Shown: positions 61,181-64,000 of the stretch, in pieces | Layout: every line of letters begins with the position of its first letter | Position numbering within the stretch: the stretch's first letter is position 1 | Assembly: GCA_016795425.1 (NCBI GenBank) | Contig: JAEUHG010000087.1 | Span: 19,410-83,409 of the forward strand | Length of the DNA: 64,000 bases | Origin: Verrucomicrobiales bacterium | GTDB lineage: Bacteria > Verrucomicrobiota > Verrucomicrobiia > Limisphaerales > CAIMTB01 | Direction: 5' to 3' | The notes under the pieces: model-generated | What the model saw: only the letters and a program-made list of their open reading frames with translations | Databases searched by the model: none | Told to the model about the DNA's origin: nothing | Program-made: the position numbers and the translations under genes

Positions 61181-62319
61181 ACCACCTGAGTAGGAAATGG
61201 CCCCAGTCAGGTGGCCCTCGTCGCGCTGCGCCGAGGGATGCGGAGCCCCGCGGTTCATGGCTGGTGAAGTCATGCAGGATCAGGACGCGTGTGGGGCTCG
61301 CGGTTCTCCTTACGATGATGGGCCTGCTGGGCGCGGGTTGCGCCCGGACGCGTCCCATCGCTTCGTCGGGCATCTGGGAGCGACTCGAGTTCACCCGACC
61401 TCAGATGGGGGTTCCGTTCCGAATGGTGGTGTATGCCACCAACGAGGCACTGGCGCAGCGGGCAGTCGAGCAAGCCTTTGCGCGGATCGTCGACTTGAAT
61501 CGGATCTTCAGCGACTACGATCCCGAGAGTGAAGTCAGCCGGTTATGTCACGAGACGCCGGTGGGAGCCGAGGCGCTGGTGAGCGGCGAGATGGCCTTGG
61601 TCATCGATCGTTCGCAGCTGTTGGCCAAAGCCAGTGATGGGGCCTTCGACATCACCGTGGGGCCGCTGGTGAATCTATGGCGTCGGGCCAGGCGTCACAA
61701 GGAATTGCCCCCGCCACATTTACTTTCCGAAGCGAGGGCGCGGGTTGGCTGGCACCATCTCCGAGTGGATCGACGCCGGTCGATGGTAACCTTCGGCGTG
61801 GCCGACATGCGGTTGGACTTCGGCGGCATCGCCAAGGGGTACGCCGCGGACGAGGCCTTGCGCGTGCTGCGCGAGCATGGATTTCCCAAGGCCCTCGTCG
61901 CCGCAGCTGGAGATGTGGCGGTCGGAGACGCGCCGCCCGGGCAACCCGGGTGGCGGATCGACGTGGGTGGCGGTGGGGCAGCGGGTTCGCCCCCGCCACG
62001 CACGGCCTTGCTGGTGAATGCCGCTATTGGAACCTCCGGCGACGCGTTTCAATTCCTGGACATCGATGGTGTGCGGTATTCGCACATTCTGGATCCGCGC
62101 AACGGTCTCGGCGTGACCAACCGTTGCCAGGTGACAGTGATTGCCAAGGATGGTTTGACCTCGGACAGCCTGGGCACGGCGGTGAGCGTGTTGGGTCCTG
62201 CGGCCGGGCTGCGGTTGATCGAACGCACCCGCGGGGCCGCCGGTCTCATCATCGAAGCGAGGGATGCCGGTGTGTCCGAGTTGCGGAGCCGTCGCTTGAA
62301 GCAGTGGCTGGTCGAGTAG
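61174..62319 (+). CDS. apbE: FAD:protein FMN transferase (ApbE), lipoprotein
   Basis: Attaches FMN covalently to Thr/Ser of flavoproteins such as NqrB/C and RnfG/D, in the periplasm. The frame opens at ATG 61174, but a GTG at 61264 gives a cleaner lipoprotein signal: VGLAVLLTMMGLLGAGC with the lipobox Cys. Family motifs: MGVPFRMVVYA, IFSDYDPESEVSRL, GAFDITVGPLVNLW, RLDFGGIAKGYAADEA (FAD site), AAGDVAVGD and HILDPRNGLG. Full length. It follows the PfkB kinase and may be translated with it, though no obvious flavoprotein client is in the window. It is convergent with the S8 protease. Confidence 0.92.
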   Translation: MLNHLSRKWPQSGGPRRAAPRDAEPRGSWLVKSCRIRTRVGLAVLLTMMGLLGAGCARTRPIASSGIWERLEFTRPQMGVPFRMVVYATNEALAQRAVEQAFARIVDLNRIFSDYDPESEVSRLCHETPVGAEALVSGEMALVIDRSQLLAKASDGAFDITVGPLVNLWRRARRHKELPPPHLLSEARARVGWHHLRVDRRRSMVTFGVADMRLDFGGIAKGYAADEALRVLREHGFPKALVAAAGDVAVGDAPPGQPGWRIDVGGGGAAGSPPPRTALLVNAAIGTSGDAFQFLDIDGVRYSHILDPRNGLGVTNRCQVTVIAKDGLTSDSLGTAVSVLGPAAGLRLIERTRGAAGLIIEARDAGVSELRSRRLKQWLVE

Positions 62320-62333
62320 TCGGTCACCGCCCG

Positions 62334-64000
62334 TCAGCGCACGATTTCCTGGACCCGGAAGAAGCGGTTGACCTCCGGTTGCACGGGTTGCACCCAGTCG
62401 GCGGAGGGGAACTGCCCCGTCACGCGGGCCACTTCGTTGGTCTGCCCGGTGAGCCCATCGCCGACTAAAACCTCGTAATCGACGCGGCCGGTTGCGGGCC
62501 AACTCAGTCGCAGCGCCTGCGGGGCATAGCTGGCGACCTCGACTCGCAGCGGAGCATCGTTGCGGGTAGGAGAGGTGAATCGGGCTTGTTCGCGGGCGTT
62601 GGAGGCTCCATCCCCATCGGGATCCTCACGGGTTCCGTGGTTTAGGTCGCCAAACCAAGCGCGTTCCCAGGTGTCGTCCAGGGCATCGTGATCGGTGTCC
62701 GCGATGGGAACGCCTCGCAGGATGAGTTCCAGTTCCTGGATTTCGCCGGTGGCTTCGGCGTCTTCATCGGTAATGAAGGCGCGCCAGGTGCCGGCCGTGG
62801 ATTCGTAGAAGTGCTGAACGGTCCAGAAGGTCCAGTCGTTGGGACCGGTCTCGGTGTCGCTGTTGCGATGTTGAAGAATGCTGCGTGTGCCGCCCGGGGA
62901 AACGAGGGTAATGCGGAGGTCGCCACGGCGTTCGTGGGTGGACACCACCCGGAGTCCGACGTGTTCGCAGATCATCGGGTTGGTGACGGCGAAGGCGTGG
63001 CTGACGCTGTCGAGGCGCAGTTGGGCTTCCGCTGGGTTGCCGGCTTCGAGAGACGTGACGAGGGCGCGGCCCTCGTTCTCGCTGATAAACACTGCCGGGA
63101 TCGGGACATAATCCGTGGCGGCCGGCACGATCAGTTGATCGCCATCGACATGATTGAAGATCACGGCGAAGGAGGCCCCGGCGCGGCCGGCGTACACTAG
63201 TTTGTCGCGGAAATAATTGGTGCCGCGCTCGATCAATGCTGCTTTGCCGCGAAGATCGAGGCTGAGTTCGTTGGTGGCTCGGCCGACGAAGACCAAGGGG
63301 AGCCGCTTCGTGTCGTTGTCGGGATGCGGGCCCAGCGCCGGAAGGCATCGGATGGAGCGTTCCGGATTCTCGTTCTCGGTGACCCAGACGCGGAGGCCGT
63401 CGTCGGGGGGTGTCAGATTGACCGTTTCGGGAATGGAAACGATTGAGACTGGGGGTCGGTTGCTCCAGCTCACCGCCAGACGCACGGCTTCCCCGGCGTC
63501 CGGGATTCCAAAGCCCTGGTTATGGCTGACCTCGAAGCCCGCGGCGTTGGTGGCGAGGTCGGGATCGGTACGATCATAGTGGCGCGAGGAATGGACCAGG
63601 ATTTGCTGCACATCGCGCACGGAAAGTCTGGGATTGGCGGAGAGCAGCAGGGCGACGATGCCGGAGATCTGGGGGGCCGAGGCCGAGGTGCCGGAGAATC
63701 CGGTGGCATCGAAGGCGTAGTCAGCCAGGTCGTCGGTGGTGATCACTCGATTGTAGCCCCGGCTTCCGGATCGATCGGTGGTGAACAAGTTGGGGGTCGG
63801 CTTGAAATCATCCGCGTCATCGCCGCTGGGGGCGCCAACGAGGAGGCAGGCGCCGGCGCAACTGTAGCTGGCGGCTCGGCCGTCCTGGCGGATGGCGGCG
63901 ACGGCGATCGCCCGCGGGTCGTTGGCATACCCGTCGTCGTTGACGTTGATGGAGTTCTCCCTGCCGTTGCCGCCGGAACGCACCATCACGACGCCGAGGC
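62334..64000 (-). CDS. Kexin-like S8 serine protease with PA and P domains, N-terminus beyond the right edge
   Basis: C-terminal ~555 residues; the frame is open to the edge, so the signal, Asp and His of the catalytic triad lie outside. The visible catalytic part starts VVMVRSGGNGREN, with the oxyanion Asn, and has the Ser motif GTSASAPQISGIVALLLSANP. A PA-like domain (RGKAALIERGTNYFRDKLVYAGRAGASFAVIFNHVDGD...PAVFISENEG) follows, then a P/Homo B domain (RRGDLRITLVSPGGTRSILQHRNSD...WTFWTVQHFYESTAGTWRAFITDEDAE). It ends in the shared beta-sandwich finishing RFFRVQEIVR. It is secreted and probably Ca-dependent. Confidence 0.88.
   Translation of the reverse strand, partial: LGVVMVRSGGNGRENSINVNDDGYANDPRAIAVAAIRQDGRAASYSCAGACLLVGAPSGDDADDFKPTPNLFTTDRSGSRGYNRVITTDDLADYAFDATGFSGTSASAPQISGIVALLLSANPRLSVRDVQQILVHSSRHYDRTDPDLATNAAGFEVSHNQGFGIPDAGEAVRLAVSWSNRPPVSIVSIPETVNLTPPDDGLRVWVTENENPERSIRCLPALGPHPDNDTKRLPLVFVGRATNELSLDLRGKAALIERGTNYFRDKLVYAGRAGASFAVIFNHVDGDQLIVPAATDYVPIPAVFISENEGRALVTSLEAGNPAEAQLRLDSVSHAFAVTNPMICEHVGLRVVSTHERRGDLRITLVSPGGTRSILQHRNSDTETGPNDWTFWTVQHFYESTAGTWRAFITDEDAEATGEIQELELILRGVPIADTDHDALDDTWERAWFGDLNHGTREDPDGDGASNAREQARFTSPTRNDAPLRVEVASYAPQALRLSWPATGRVDYEVLVGDGLTGQTNEVARVTGQFPSADWVQPVQPEVNRFFRVQEIVR

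Noticed and set aside
1..64000. CRISPR arrays, rRNA and tRNA genes
   Set aside because: No regularly spaced repeats and no rRNA or tRNA-like sequence blocks were found by eye in the intergenic stretches.

Overview
The window reads as a high-GC, Gram-negative, free-living bacterium, most likely a Verrucomicrobiota member of the Limisphaera/Pedosphaera type. This is an inference from gene content, not from a marker gene. The supporting content is an ECF sigma factor beside a Ser/Thr kinase, paired CRTAC1-type FG-GAP proteins, Tat-exported Gfo/Idh oxidoreductases, a PEP-CTERM-like tail, large secreted beta-sandwich and beta-helix proteins, and weak Shine-Dalgarno signals. No rRNA, tRNA, CRISPR array or insertion sequence was recognised.

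Layout. 1-3.2 kb (minus): a Ser/Thr kinase cut by the left edge, its ECF sigma partner, and a secreted astacin-type metalloprotease. 3.4-8.1 kb (plus): a branched-chain amino acid operon, ilvH-ilvC-ileS. It is preceded by a 19-residue leader peptide rich in Val, Leu and Ile codons, an antiterminator-like hairpin and an intrinsic terminator, which together look like a transcription attenuator. 8.2-10.9 kb (minus): an ECF sigma factor with a small membrane protein and a periplasmic CnrX/ZraP-like protein, then an M24 peptidase. 11-14 kb (plus): rimO with extra insertions, and cysK.

14.1-22.6 kb is a carotenoid island. Two CrtI/CrtN-type desaturases, an acyltransferase, a glycosyltransferase and a thioredoxin-fold protein run on the minus strand, the last three genes overlapping by ATGA. 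Next to them sit a primary-type sigma-70 factor and, divergent from it, a MerR protein with a CarH/LitR-type cobalamin-binding domain. The arrangement suggests light- or B12-controlled synthesis of a glycosylated, acylated carotenoid, probably C30 (staphyloxanthin-like).

22.6-31.3 kb: two tandem giant FG-GAP/CRTAC1 proteins and a divergent PQQ-like beta-propeller. 31.4-33.3 kb: a GxxExxY gene bracketed by near-identical repeats, then a PadR repressor with a perfect palindromic operator and a fused prefix/Wzz-like membrane protein. 33.4-42 kb: a beta-helix protein, two Gfo/Idh paralogs flanking a TIM-barrel isomerase-like protein, a PEP-CTERM-like protein and an RTX-like repeat protein with an internal duplication.

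42-50.6 kb is a signalling island: two response regulators (degenerate HD-GYP and HDOD), a PAS histidine kinase, a MEDS-domain sensor and a GAF/PAS hybrid kinase. 50.8-64 kb: a beta-CASP metallo-beta-lactamase-fold protein, a large secreted protein, a bestrophin/DUF4239-like protein, then a plus-strand run of phosphofructokinase, pyruvate kinase, an unassigned protein, a PfkB sugar kinase and an ApbE lipoprotein. A kexin-like S8 protease is cut by the right edge.
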